Below, one piece after another: positions 16,539-25,247 of a stretch of 64,000 bases of DNA; the stretch's first letter is position 1, and the number at the start of each line of letters is the position of its first letter. Both the position numbers and the translations under genes were made by a program. This stretch comes from Lachnospiraceae bacterium. Lineage in GTDB: Bacteria > Bacillota > Clostridia > Lachnospirales > Lachnospiraceae. Below the pieces are notes generated by a model, which saw nothing but the letters and a program-made list of their open reading frames with translations, was not told the DNA's origin and did no database searches. The stretch lies in NCBI GenBank assembly GCA_017465845.1, contig JAFTVH010000104.1, positions 1 to 64,000 on the forward strand. Direction: 5' to 3'.

Positions 16539-18110
16539 ATGGAATTAGTAAAGAAAAACATACATATGGACCGCATCCGCAGTGAAGCGGTCAGTCAAAT
16601 TACTTTGGAGGATGATCTGAATGTGCCGGACCAGAAGCCGGATGTCAGCTCTCTGAACTTTGAAAACGGGGCAATTATCATCGATGAGATACGGCCCGGG
16701 ACAGATCAGGTGAATGTACGGGGAAGGCTTAGCTTCGACATTCTGTACCACACAGAGGAAGGCGGCAGCAGCCTGATCAGTCTGCAAGGGAAGATTCCTT
16801 TTGAAGAAAAAATCAATATGCAGGGTGTCCGCAGTACGGATGATGTGATGGTAGAGGGACAGATTGAGGACCTGAGTGTTAACATCATTAACTCCCGAAA
16901 ACTGAACATTCAGGCTGTAGTAACCTTGAACAGCTGGGTGGAAGAACTGTATGACGAAGAAGCACCCATCGGAATGTACGGAGAAGATGCCGTGGAATAT
17001 CGAAAGGCGCCATTCCCGCTTGCTCAGATTGCAATTAATAAGAAGGATATTTTCCGGGTAAAAGAAGAACTGAGCCTGCCGTCCAATTATCCTAATATTT
17101 TTCAGATACTATGGAGCAGCGTCAGCCTGGAGGATATGGATTTTCGGGTACTGGACGAGAAAATCAGCCTGAGCGGTGAGGTGCGGGTCTTTGTCCTGTA
17201 TGAGGGAGAAGGGGAAGAACATCCGGTCAGGACCTTTGAGCAGACCATTCCCATCAGTGGTATAGTGGAATGTCACGGATGCCGGGAAGGAATGGTGGCT
17301 GACATCAGAGCCACCCTGGCTCCCCAGGAGCATGGCCAACCTTACCTTACGGTCAGACCGGATTTTGACGGAGAAGAGCGCAATATCGGTGTAGACCTTG
17401 TGCTGAATATTCTTATGAAAATGTACGAAGAAGAAAGCATAGATATCATTACTGATATCTACGGAGTCACCAAAGAGGTGGAGACAGTGACCAGCCCTTG
17501 TACTCTGCGCAGGCTTTTGGCAAGAGTAGGCGGCAAGACAAGGGTGAATGAACGCGTCAGGGCGAGAAGCGGTGGTTCCGGCATTCTGCAGTTGCTTCAC
17601 AGTGAAGGCAGAGTATCTATCGAAGACCAGCAAGCCGTAGAAGGGGGAATTCAATTAAGCGGCAGCGTGTGGATTCATGTCCTGTACATCACCGGCAATG
17701 ATGAAGCACCTTACGGCAGCTTCCAGACTCAGATTCCTTTCCAGTATACGTTAGAGGTGGCTGATATGGCGCCTGAGGACATGGGCATGGTCCGCGGCGA
17801 AGTAGAGCAGCTGCAGGTGACCATGCTGGACGGGGAAGAGATGGATGTGAAGGCAATCCTTGCCTTTTCTACCATTGCGTTTCGAAATGTTCCCATGCAT
17901 ATGATCCGGGATGTACAGATAAGCGATCTGGATACGGCAGTCTTAGCCAGCCTGCCGGGAATGGCGGTGTATGTGGTCAGACCGGGGGATAATCTGTGGA
18001 ATATCGGTCGGAAATATTATGTGCCGGTGGATACGCTTAGGAGTGTGAACCGATTAGACAGTGATGAACTGAAGGTGGGGCAGAAACTGTTGATCGTGAA
18101 GGGCGCGTGA
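16539..18110 (+). CDS. SPOCS domain and LysM peptidoglycan-binding protein
   Basis: A 523-residue protein built of repeated SPOCS (DUF3794) domains and a C-terminal LysM domain (about 475-522: YVVRPGDNLWNIGRKYY followed by a KVGQKLLIV end). The N-terminal DDLNVPDQKPDV segment is typical of Clostridial SPOCS-LysM proteins. The family is associated with spore coat or cortex assembly; a LysM domain would bind peptidoglycan. There is no signal peptide, which fits assembly from the mother-cell side. The start at ATG 16539 is set by TTGGAGGG at 16524-16531, which lies inside the pyr terminator hairpin. Confidence 0.85.
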   Translation: MELVKKNIHMDRIRSEAVSQITLEDDLNVPDQKPDVSSLNFENGAIIIDEIRPGTDQVNVRGRLSFDILYHTEEGGSSLISLQGKIPFEEKINMQGVRSTDDVMVEGQIEDLSVNIINSRKLNIQAVVTLNSWVEELYDEEAPIGMYGEDAVEYRKAPFPLAQIAINKKDIFRVKEELSLPSNYPNIFQILWSSVSLEDMDFRVLDEKISLSGEVRVFVLYEGEGEEHPVRTFEQTIPISGIVECHGCREGMVADIRATLAPQEHGQPYLTVRPDFDGEERNIGVDLVLNILMKMYEEESIDIITDIYGVTKEVETVTSPCTLRRLLARVGGKTRVNERVRARSGGSGILQLLHSEGRVSIEDQQAVEGGIQLSGSVWIHVLYITGNDEAPYGSFQTQIPFQYTLEVADMAPEDMGMVRGEVEQLQVTMLDGEEMDVKAILAFSTIAFRNVPMHMIRDVQISDLDTAVLASLPGMAVYVVRPGDNLWNIGRKYYVPVDTLRSVNRLDSDELKVGQKLLIVKGA

Positions 18111-18189
18111 TAAGTAATTATATAGCAGCACAGATACCAATTTCATAATAGTGCGAATAACAGTGAAGTCTGGAGAATGGCATTGCGAA

Positions 18190-18225
18190 ATCCCGACAGA
18201 TTAAAACGTCTGCCGGGATATTCTT
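18190..18225 (+). terminator. Weak terminator hairpin after the SPOCS gene
   Basis: ATCCCGACAGA (18190-18200) pairs with TCTGCCGGGAT (18209-18219) apart from one mismatch, with an 8-base loop. The T-run after it is poor (ATTCTTGG), so termination may be partial. Confidence 0.5.
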
Positions 18226-18239
18226 GGCATACGGCATAG

Positions 18240-18268
18240 TTGACAAAAAATTCCTCATTGTATATAAT
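18240..18268 (+). promoter_or_regulatory. Consensus sigma-A promoter of ispE
   Basis: TTGACA at 18240-18245 and TATAAT at 18263-18268 with a 17-base spacer: a perfect match to the consensus. Transcription would begin about 40 bases before the ispE start. Confidence 0.92.
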
Positions 18269-18314
18269 TAAATACAATCTATGTATACAAAATGCAATCC
18301 GGGAAGGTAAGAGT

Positions 18315-19172
18315 ATGAACAGTTATCAGATAAAAGCTTATGCAAAAATCAATCTTGGACTTGATGTGGTCAGACGACTGGAGAACGGATACCATGAAGT
18401 GAAAATGGTAATGCAGGCTGTAGGTATTTACGACGAGTTGACGCTGACCCGTACGGAGGAAGGAATCACAGTAACCACTGACAAGGAAGAACTCCCTACA
18501 GATGATAATAATCTGATTTATAAAGCTGCTAAGATTATGATGGAAACATATCATATAGAAGGCGGCATTCACATACATTTGAAGAAGAACATTCCAATCG
18601 CAGCCGGAATGGCCGGCGGAAGTACAGACGCGGCTGCTACATTCAAGGGAATCAACAGATTATACGATCTGGATTGTACACTGGAAGAACTTATGAAGCT
18701 GGGTGTAAAAGTAGGTGCGGATGTGCCTTACTGCGTGCTGGGAGGAACGGCTCTTGCAGAAGGGATTGGTGAGAAGCTGACTTCTCTGAATCCTGCGCCG
18801 GACTGTTATGTGCTGGTAGCAAAGCCACCCATTAACGTGTCCACTAAGTATGTATATGAGCACTTGGATGCGGAAGGAATAGAGGAGCATCCGGACATTG
18901 ACGGTATGGTGGAAGCTATTTGGGAGGAGAGCCTGCAGGGAATCTTGGACCGTATGGGGAATGTACTGGAAAATGTTACGGAGAAAAAATATCCTATTAT
19001 TGCTGAGTTGAAGAATAAGATGAAAGAGCTGGGTGCCCTGAACAGCCTGATGAGCGGAAGCGGCCCCACGGTATTCGGCATCTTTATTGATGAGAGAATT
19101 GCAAGAGAGGCTTTTGAGGCACTGAAGAAGGAGAATCCGGAATGTCAGGTTTTCCTGACCGGTTTTTATTGA
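18315..19172 (+). CDS. ispE: 4-diphosphocytidyl-2-C-methyl-D-erythritol kinase
   Basis: A 285-residue GHMP kinase that phosphorylates CDP-methylerythritol in the MEP route to isoprenoid precursors. It shows the N-terminal AYAKINLGLDV motif, the glycine-rich ATP loop PIAAGMAGGSTDAA (about 95-108) and the C-terminal LMSGSGPTVFG motif. I start at ATG 18315 with GGAAGGT upstream; the frame is open to 18240 but that would overlap the promoter. It has its own consensus promoter and is followed after 16 bases by a GntR-type regulator, so the two are probably co-transcribed. Confidence 0.95.
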   Translation: MNSYQIKAYAKINLGLDVVRRLENGYHEVKMVMQAVGIYDELTLTRTEEGITVTTDKEELPTDDNNLIYKAAKIMMETYHIEGGIHIHLKKNIPIAAGMAGGSTDAAATFKGINRLYDLDCTLEELMKLGVKVGADVPYCVLGGTALAEGIGEKLTSLNPAPDCYVLVAKPPINVSTKYVYEHLDAEGIEEHPDIDGMVEAIWEESLQGILDRMGNVLENVTEKKYPIIAELKNKMKELGALNSLMSGSGPTVFGIFIDERIAREAFEALKKENPECQVFLTGFY

Positions 19173-19188
19173 TACAGGAGAGAAAGGT

Positions 19189-19875
19189 ATGCAGGATAAT
19201 TTACAAGTGAAAATGGACGAATTTTTACCGCTCAGAGATGTGGTATTCAATACGCTCAGACAGGCAATCCTGACAGGGGAGCTGAAGCCCGGTGAGAGGC
19301 TGATGGAGATTCATCTTGCCAACCGACTTGGTGTCAGCCGCACGCCTATCAGGGAAGCCATTCGTAAGCTGGAATTGGAAGGACTGGTAACTATGATTCC
19401 CAGGCGTGGGGCAGAGGTCGCTCAGATTACCGAGAAGAGCATGAGCGATGTGTTGGAGGTAAGACGTGCAATGGACGCTTTGTGTGTGGAACTTGCCTGC
19501 GAACGTATCAGCGATGAGGAAATCATGGACTTGAAAGCAGCTTGTGATAATTTTGAGCGTGCTGTCCGCAGCAAAGATGCCAAAAAGATTGCTCAGGCAG
19601 ATGTTGAACTGCATGACATCATTGTAAAGGCTACCGGTAACAGCCGGCTGATTCAGCTGATTAATAATCTGTCGGAGCAGATGTATCGTTACCGTTATGA
19701 ATATATCAAGGATGCTTCTCAGCATGCGCGTCTGATAGAAGAACATCGTATTATTTACGAAAGCATTGTCAGGAAAGATAAAGAGACTGCGTCCCAGGCT
19801 GCCAAGATGCACATTGACAACCAGGAGAAAGCCATTATGAAGCAGCTTCGTCTGGAACGGGAGAAACGTATCTGA
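19189..19875 (+). CDS. GntR-family transcriptional regulator (FCD domain)
   Basis: A 228-residue regulator with an N-terminal winged helix-turn-helix (about 14-82, including LANRLGVSRTPIREAIRKLE and the wing TMIPRRGAEV) and a C-terminal all-helical FCD ligand domain (about 90-220). The latter has the Asp/His pattern (HDIIVKATGN, DLKAACDNFE) that usually binds a metal and a small organic acid. It lies 16 bases after ispE on the same strand. Regulators of this subgroup respond to carboxylic acids; the ligand and targets here are not evident. Confidence 0.88.
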   Translation: MQDNLQVKMDEFLPLRDVVFNTLRQAILTGELKPGERLMEIHLANRLGVSRTPIREAIRKLELEGLVTMIPRRGAEVAQITEKSMSDVLEVRRAMDALCVELACERISDEEIMDLKAACDNFERAVRSKDAKKIAQADVELHDIIVKATGNSRLIQLINNLSEQMYRYRYEYIKDASQHARLIEEHRIIYESIVRKDKETASQAAKMHIDNQEKAIMKQLRLEREKRI

Positions 19876-20057
19876 TTTTTTGTTCTATAGAAAATTTCTT
19901 CGCAGCCCTGCAGCAGGCGGAGAACTTGTCTTTATGAAATTTTTACATAAAAAGAGTATAGAGTTCAGGAAACAGGCAATAATTTCCATATAATAAGAAT
20001 GCAGGCAGAACAGTAACGAGATTTCATGCTTGCGGCTTGAGAATGGGAGTTTATTGC

Positions 20058-20360
20058 ATGGATAAATTTTTGAAAAGCATTGCCGGAAGCTGCTGGCAGA
20101 ATGTGATTTGTACAGGTCTGGTATTGATGGCGGTCATGGGCTGGTGGGGTGTATTATATCCTCAGCTTTCATTGAATCGTGATACCTATCGGATTGTTTC
20201 GGAGGATGGGACTGTACAGAGCTGTGAAGACATGGTAGAATGGAAATCCGGTGATACAGTTTATATGGAAATATTGAATGCGGAAAGCGGCAGAGTCAGG
20301 TTTCGGAGTAAATTGTGGGATTGTGCATCGGAACTGATGGAACGCTTTCGTGGAGAATAA
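20058..20360 (+). CDS. Single-pass membrane protein of unknown function
   Basis: A 100-residue protein with one transmembrane segment (about 15-40, including GLVLMAVMGWWGVLY) and a short C-terminal tail (about 45-100) predicted outside the membrane. I do not recognise a family. GGGAG at 20045-20049 places the start at ATG 20058 rather than 20037. A possible -10 box TATAAT is at 19989-19994. It lies just upstream of murI. Confidence 0.5.
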   Translation: MDKFLKSIAGSCWQNVICTGLVLMAVMGWWGVLYPQLSLNRDTYRIVSEDGTVQSCEDMVEWKSGDTVYMEILNAESGRVRFRSKLWDCASELMERFRGE

Positions 20361-20418
20361 AAGAAAAGCTGCGCCTGTTTGCTGACGCAGTGGTAACAGA
20401 AAGGGAGCGGCTGGAGCA

Positions 20419-21261
20419 ATGAATCAGGAATTAAAACCTGCAGACATTAGTCGTGCGCCAATCGGAGTGTTTGATTCCGGTGTAGGGGGATTAACCGTTG
20501 CAAGAGAAATCATGCGGCAGATTCCCAACGAATCCATATGTTATTTTGGAGATACTGCCAGAGTGCCTTACGGTAGTAAGTCTAAAGAGACGGTAACCAG
20601 ATTTTCCAGGCAGATTGTGCGATTTTTGAAAACACATCAGGTGAAGACAATTGTGGTGGCATGTAATACTGCCAGCGCGTATGCTTTGGATGAATTGGAG
20701 AAAGAGACTGATATTCCTATTATAGGTGTGGTAAAGCCGGGAGCCAAGGTGGCTGCCGAGGTTACTAAAAATGGAAAGATAGGGGTCATAGCCACGGAGG
20801 CTACCATCGGAAGCCAGATTTATACACAGTACATAAGGGAAATCAACAGTAATGCCACGATTTACGGGAAAGCATGCCCTCTTTTCGTGCCGCTTGTAGA
20901 AGAAGGGCTTTGGCAGGATCCGGTGACGGATGAAATTGCAAGAAGATACCTGACCGAACTGATAGACAGCGGCATTGATACCCTGATTATGGGATGTACC
21001 CATTATCCTTTGATCCGTTCAACCATTGGAAGGATTATCGGCTCAGATGTGACACTGGTCAATCCGGCATATGAGACTGCTTTAGAGTTGAAGAACATGC
21101 TGAAAGAGCGGGGGCTTTTAAATGAAGAACCGCCCAAATTAGGCTCCAACCAGTATCAGTTTTACGTAAGTGATGCAGCGGAAAAGTTTAAGCAGTTTGC
21201 AAATTCCATTATTAAGTATGGAATCCTGTCTGCAAAAACAGTGAATATTGAGGATTATTAA
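20419..21261 (+). CDS. murI: Glutamate racemase
   Basis: A 280-residue cofactor-independent racemase supplying D-glutamate for peptidoglycan. Both catalytic cysteines are present: Cys82 in VACNTASA and Cys193 in MGCTHYPL, together with the N-terminal PIGVFDSGVGGLTVARE motif. Full length. It overlaps functionally with nothing nearby, but the DUF1934 gene starts one base after its stop codon, so the two are translationally coupled. Confidence 0.95.
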   Translation: MNQELKPADISRAPIGVFDSGVGGLTVAREIMRQIPNESICYFGDTARVPYGSKSKETVTRFSRQIVRFLKTHQVKTIVVACNTASAYALDELEKETDIPIIGVVKPGAKVAAEVTKNGKIGVIATEATIGSQIYTQYIREINSNATIYGKACPLFVPLVEEGLWQDPVTDEIARRYLTELIDSGIDTLIMGCTHYPLIRSTIGRIIGSDVTLVNPAYETALELKNMLKERGLLNEEPPKLGSNQYQFYVSDAAEKFKQFANSIIKYGILSAKTVNIEDY

Positions 21262-21262
21262 A

Positions 21263-21697
21263 ATGACTAAGGATGTATTGCTGGCAATTAAAGGACTGCA
21301 GTTCGATGGCTCTGAAGAAGATACAGAGATTGAAACCGTTACGGCTGCAGAATATTATATGAGAAATAACAGCCATTATGTAATTTACGAAGAAGCTTTT
21401 GAAGGATTTGAGGGTACAACTAAAAATGTAATCAAATTTAAGAACAATTCCCTGGATCTGACCAAGAAAGGTCTTGTTAACGTACATATGATTTTTGAGG
21501 AAAATAAGAAGAACATGACCAATTATTCTACTCCTTACGGAGATATTCTCATCGGTATCGATGCCAGAAAGATTCGCATGAAGGAGGAAGAAGCGAAGAT
21601 TTATGTGGATGTGGAATATGCGCTGGAAATCAATTATGAGCATCTGGCCGACTGCCATATCAGTATTGGCATCCAGGCAAAGGGAGAATCTGTGTAA
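21263..21697 (+). CDS. DUF1934 beta-barrel protein
   Basis: A 144-residue protein with the features of DUF1934 (YwiB type), a small lipocalin-like beta-barrel of unknown function: an N-terminal VLLAIKGLQ strand, a central YVIYEEAFEGFEGTTKNVIK and a terminal VDVEYALEIN segment. I start at ATG 21263, which lies directly after the murI stop and has GAGGA 8 bases upstream inside the end of murI. No signal peptide. A terminator follows. Confidence 0.8.
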   Translation: MTKDVLLAIKGLQFDGSEEDTEIETVTAAEYYMRNNSHYVIYEEAFEGFEGTTKNVIKFKNNSLDLTKKGLVNVHMIFEENKKNMTNYSTPYGDILIGIDARKIRMKEEEAKIYVDVEYALEINYEHLADCHISIGIQAKGESV

Positions 21698-21699
21698 CT

Positions 21700-21746
21700 A
21701 AAAAGCTGCTGCTTGAACCGGGTGGATCAGGCAACAGCTTTTTTGT
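21700..21746 (+). terminator. Terminator of the murI unit
   Basis: AAAAGCTG (21701-21708) / CAGCTTTT (21735-21742), extended inward by TGCTTGA / TCAGGCA, ending in TTTTTTG. It may also serve the converging gene at 21759. Confidence 0.85.
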
Positions 21747-21758
21747 TTTCGGAAATCA

Positions 21759-22235
21759 TTACTTCAAAGGTTTAGCACCGGCTTTTTCCTGAGCCATTTC
21801 CAGCGCACGCTTGAAGAAACCTTTCTTCTTCTCGGGTGCTTTGGCAACTTTACCGTGAAGTCCTTTTACATCCAGAACGTAGATACCGCTGACAACGGCT
21901 TTTACTTCTTTTTTGACAGGTACGGATTCAAAAATTTTCTCATCGCAAATCAGGCACATGATCTGAGGACCTACTTTAGCCTTGATGATAGGCAGTTTGG
22001 AACCGCGCAGCATCTTGGGAGTCTGGTCAATGACCATCTGGGGGAGGCCGGATTCTTTGATTTTCATACGTTTCTTGTCAATGATCAGCATAGAAATGGT
22101 CTGCTTGTTGGATTCCAGCATCTCCTGCTGTTCAGCCTGTTTTTTCTGAGCCCTCTTACCGACAAAATACAATACAACGATACCTGCAACAAGTGCAACT
22201 AATACACAAATCAATACAATGGTTCCTGTTGACAT
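21759..22235 (-). CDS. Membrane-anchored protein of unknown function
   Basis: A 158-residue protein with one N-terminal transmembrane helix (about 5-27, Val/Leu/Ile rich), a short charged segment rich in Lys and Gln, a globular region (about 45-128) and a basic Lys-rich tail. The N-out helix with a positively charged cytoplasmic flank predicts a cytoplasmic body. I do not recognise the family. It is transcribed alone, divergent from cls and converging on the murI unit. Confidence 0.55.
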   Translation of the reverse strand: MSTGTIVLICVLVALVAGIVVLYFVGKRAQKKQAEQQEMLESNKQTISMLIIDKKRMKIKESGLPQMVIDQTPKMLRGSKLPIIKAKVGPQIMCLICDEKIFESVPVKKEVKAVVSGIYVLDVKGLHGKVAKAPEKKKGFFKRALEMAQEKAGAKPLK

Positions 22236-22342
22236 GGGAAAACCCTCCTAACAAAACTATGATGCAAATCTATTGTAACATTGATTGAGTTTTAAAGCAA
22301 TAAAACATTTGACAGAAATAGGGGGTTTTTTTTGCTTTTTTG

Positions 22343-22351
22343 TGATATACT
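22343..22351 (+). promoter_or_regulatory. Extended -10 promoter of cls
   Basis: TGATATACT at 22343-22351 is an extended -10 element (TGn plus TATACT). The TTGACA at 22309-22314 is 31 bases away and too far to serve as its -35. Confidence 0.45.
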
Positions 22352-22390
22352 GAAAATAGTGGGGATATATTTACCCGGGAAGGAGTATTA

Positions 22391-23863
22391 ATGGACGCAA
22401 TATTAGAAGGTTTAAGGGCAACCGGTGATTTTTTGTTTGGACATATGCTGATTTGGAATCTGCTGTTTGCCATTGTTATTGTATTTTTTGAAAGAAGAGA
22501 ACCCAAAAGTGTGTGGGCCTGGCTTCTGCTTTTGTACTTTGTACCTTTCCTTGGGTTTGTATTCTATCTCCTTCTGGGAACAGACATGCATAAAAGGAAG
22601 ATGTTCCGGATTAAAGAAGTAGAAGATCATCTCAGTGAAGCCATTCGTCAGCAGGAGCATCAGCTGAAGAGCAGAAAATTGGAGGAACTGGATGCCAATA
22701 TTGCAAGCTATACGGATCTGGTAGTGTATAACCTGGAGAATTGCGGTGCTATGCTGACAGACTGTAATGATGTGGATATTTTTACGGACGGCAATGATAA
22801 ATTTAATACAATGATAGAGGATATGAAGCAGGCTAAGGAATTTATTCATATCCAGTATTATATCATCAGAAACGACGTGCTGTTTAACAGAATCAGGGAG
22901 GTACTTGAGCAGAAGGTCAAAGAAGGCGTTGAAGTCAGGGTACTTTTTGATGCCATGGGATGCCGATCTGTAAACCACAGTTACTGGAAGAAACTGAATG
23001 AACAGGGAATCCAGACAGCAGAGTTTTTCCCTGCGCTGTTAAAGAGGCTTCACCTGCGTATCAATTACCGTAACCATCGAAAGATTGTGGTCATTGACAA
23101 TAAGGTGGCATATGTGGGTGGTTTTAATGTGGGGAAGGAATATATCGGACTGGATGAGAAATTTGGTTATTGGCGTGATACCCATTTGCGAATCACGGGA
23201 AATGCAGTGTTAGGGCTGCAGCTGCGTTTTCTGTTGGACTGGAACTATGCAGCCAGGGAGAATCTTTTTGGAAAGAATAAATATTTTACAGGCATAGAAC
23301 CGCGCCACAGGGATAACTGTGAGATTCAGATTATCAGCAGCGGCCCGGATAACACGCTGCAGCAGATTCGTGACAACTATCTGCGCCTCATTAATAAGGC
23401 ACAGAGAAGTATTTATATTCAGACACCATACTTTATACCGGATGAATCCGTATTTGATGCCCTGCTCATTGCGGCACGGTCCGGAATAGAAGTCAACATC
23501 ATGATTCCATGCAAACCTGATCACCCTTTTGTATACTGGGCAACTTATTCCTACATAGGAGATATGGTCAATGCAGGTGCAAAATGCTACACCTACGATA
23601 ACGGTTTCCTACACAGCAAGGGAATGGTAGTAGATGACAAGGTGCTGTGTTTCGGAACTGCCAATATGGACATCCGCAGCTTTGCTCTGAATTTCGAAGT
23701 AAATGCAATCATATACGATGAGAAGAAGGCCAAAGAAATGGTAGACATATTCCGCGAAGATCTGAAAGTATGTACCCAAATCACTCGAGATCTCTACGCC
23801 AGCCGCAGCCTGGTCATTCGCGCTAAAGAACAAGTATGCCGCTTGATGTCGCCTCTGTTATAA
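22391..23863 (+). CDS. cls: Cardiolipin synthase
   Basis: A 490-residue membrane phospholipase-D superfamily enzyme that joins two phosphatidylglycerols to cardiolipin. Two N-terminal transmembrane helices (about 12-34 and 40-62) are followed by two catalytic HKD motifs: NHRKIVVID (His229) and HSKGMVVDD (His408). Full length for bacterial Cls. The start follows AAGGAG at 22380-22385. The gene is monocistronic with an extended -10 promoter. Confidence 0.93.
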   Translation: MDAILEGLRATGDFLFGHMLIWNLLFAIVIVFFERREPKSVWAWLLLLYFVPFLGFVFYLLLGTDMHKRKMFRIKEVEDHLSEAIRQQEHQLKSRKLEELDANIASYTDLVVYNLENCGAMLTDCNDVDIFTDGNDKFNTMIEDMKQAKEFIHIQYYIIRNDVLFNRIREVLEQKVKEGVEVRVLFDAMGCRSVNHSYWKKLNEQGIQTAEFFPALLKRLHLRINYRNHRKIVVIDNKVAYVGGFNVGKEYIGLDEKFGYWRDTHLRITGNAVLGLQLRFLLDWNYAARENLFGKNKYFTGIEPRHRDNCEIQIISSGPDNTLQQIRDNYLRLINKAQRSIYIQTPYFIPDESVFDALLIAARSGIEVNIMIPCKPDHPFVYWATYSYIGDMVNAGAKCYTYDNGFLHSKGMVVDDKVLCFGTANMDIRSFALNFEVNAIIYDEKKAKEMVDIFREDLKVCTQITRDLYASRSLVIRAKEQVCRLMSPLL

Positions 23864-24044
23864 TGCCAGGGTGACGGATACGGGCTGAATAGTAATATCA
23901 ATCGCAACATTATAACAAAAAGGTCTTTAAAAAAGGATGATTTTATGGTATAAATGATATTGTATGTCCTTTTAGGGGATTCTGAGAGGTAATGGGAGGT
24001 TGGGGACATAGTTACCCGGCAACAGATTTGAAATAGAGGAGATT

Positions 24045-25175
24045 ATGAAAATGAAGAAGAAACTGATAATAGGACTGGCAACTGTGATGGTGGCAGGGAT
24101 GCTTGCAGGCTGTGGTTCGGATGGAAGCAACAGCGAAAACAGTCAGAGCACCGTGGAGAGCGGAGCTGAGAATACGTCCGCAGGTGAGGAAATACCTCGT
24201 GTCAACGTGTCCGAACTGAATACGGCAGATTATGTGACATTAGGGGAATACAAGAATCTTTCAGTGGTAGTAGCGCCGATTACTGTTACGGATGATGATG
24301 TGAAGGCACAGTCTCTTTCAATATACCAGGGCAGTGTTACAGCTGAGAACGGTGGTGTTACGGATCGTGCAGTTGCAATAGGTGATACGGTAATTATTGA
24401 TTATGAAGGAAAGAAAGATGGTGTTGCATTTAGCGGCGGTACTGCCCAGGGTGCTGATCTGACGATTGGTTCCGGTCAGTTTATTGACGGTTTTGAGGAT
24501 GGACTGATTGGCGTGATGCCAGGGGAGACAGTGGACTTGAATCTGACTTTCCCGGAAAATTATGATAATACAGAACTTGCCGGTGCAAAAGTTGTGTTTA
24601 CAGTCACAGTGAATTATATCCTTCCTGTGGAAATGATGGATGATGTGGTGGCCGGCTTTGGTTCTGAAGAGTATCAGAATGTAGAACAGCTGAATGCATA
24701 TGTCAGAACGGCACTGGAAGAAGATGCACAGTACACTTACGAGCAGAATGTACAGGCTGCTTTTGTGAATGCCATGGTACAGAACTGCACCTATCAGGAA
24801 CTGCCGGAAGCACTGGTAGCACAGTATGAAGCTTCGATTACCGAAAATATGCAGATGATGGCTGCTATGTATGGCATGGATGCTGATACTCTGGTATACT
24901 ATTTCTATGGTACGGACCTTGCAACTTATGCATCTGAAGGCGGTAAAGCTTCTGCACAGCAGATTCTTGCGGCACAGGCTGTGGCTGAGAAGGAAGGCCT
25001 GGTGCTTGAGGAGGATGCACTGAAGGAAAGAATTGAGACACTGGCTGCAGAAAATGGCTGGAGTTCAGCAGAGGAGCTGTTGGCACAGTATGATCAGGAA
25101 GAGTTAAGAGAAAGCCTGATGTTCCAGGATGTATTAGACTATCTGGTAGAGAATGGAACTGTAACAGCTGAATAA
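24045..25175 (+). CDS. Trigger-factor-like FKBP-type prolyl isomerase lipoprotein
   Basis: A 376-residue lipoprotein: a signal peptide with lipobox MLAGC (Cys23), an acidic/Ser linker, an FKBP-type peptidyl-prolyl isomerase domain (about 105-195: GDTVIIDYEGKKDG, FIDGFEDGLIGVMPGE) and a helical C-terminal domain (about 205-370) like that of trigger factor. Cytoplasmic trigger factor lacks a signal, so this is an exported paralogue, probably folding secreted or surface proteins outside the membrane, analogous in role to PrsA. GAGGAG precedes the start. It lies upstream of asnS in the same direction. Confidence 0.85.
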   Translation: MKMKKKLIIGLATVMVAGMLAGCGSDGSNSENSQSTVESGAENTSAGEEIPRVNVSELNTADYVTLGEYKNLSVVVAPITVTDDDVKAQSLSIYQGSVTAENGGVTDRAVAIGDTVIIDYEGKKDGVAFSGGTAQGADLTIGSGQFIDGFEDGLIGVMPGETVDLNLTFPENYDNTELAGAKVVFTVTVNYILPVEMMDDVVAGFGSEEYQNVEQLNAYVRTALEEDAQYTYEQNVQAAFVNAMVQNCTYQELPEALVAQYEASITENMQMMAAMYGMDADTLVYYFYGTDLATYASEGGKASAQQILAAQAVAEKEGLVLEEDALKERIETLAAENGWSSAEELLAQYDQEELRESLMFQDVLDYLVENGTVTAE

Positions 25176-25247
25176 GAGACATAATCAGAAATACTTAAGA
25201 TATAAAATGAGAGGGAAAGCCGCACCGGCGGCAGAACGGAGGAAAAT

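Noticed and set aside
25176-25247. T-box leader before asnS
   Set aside because: Too short and lacks the conserved antiterminator sequence and a terminator.
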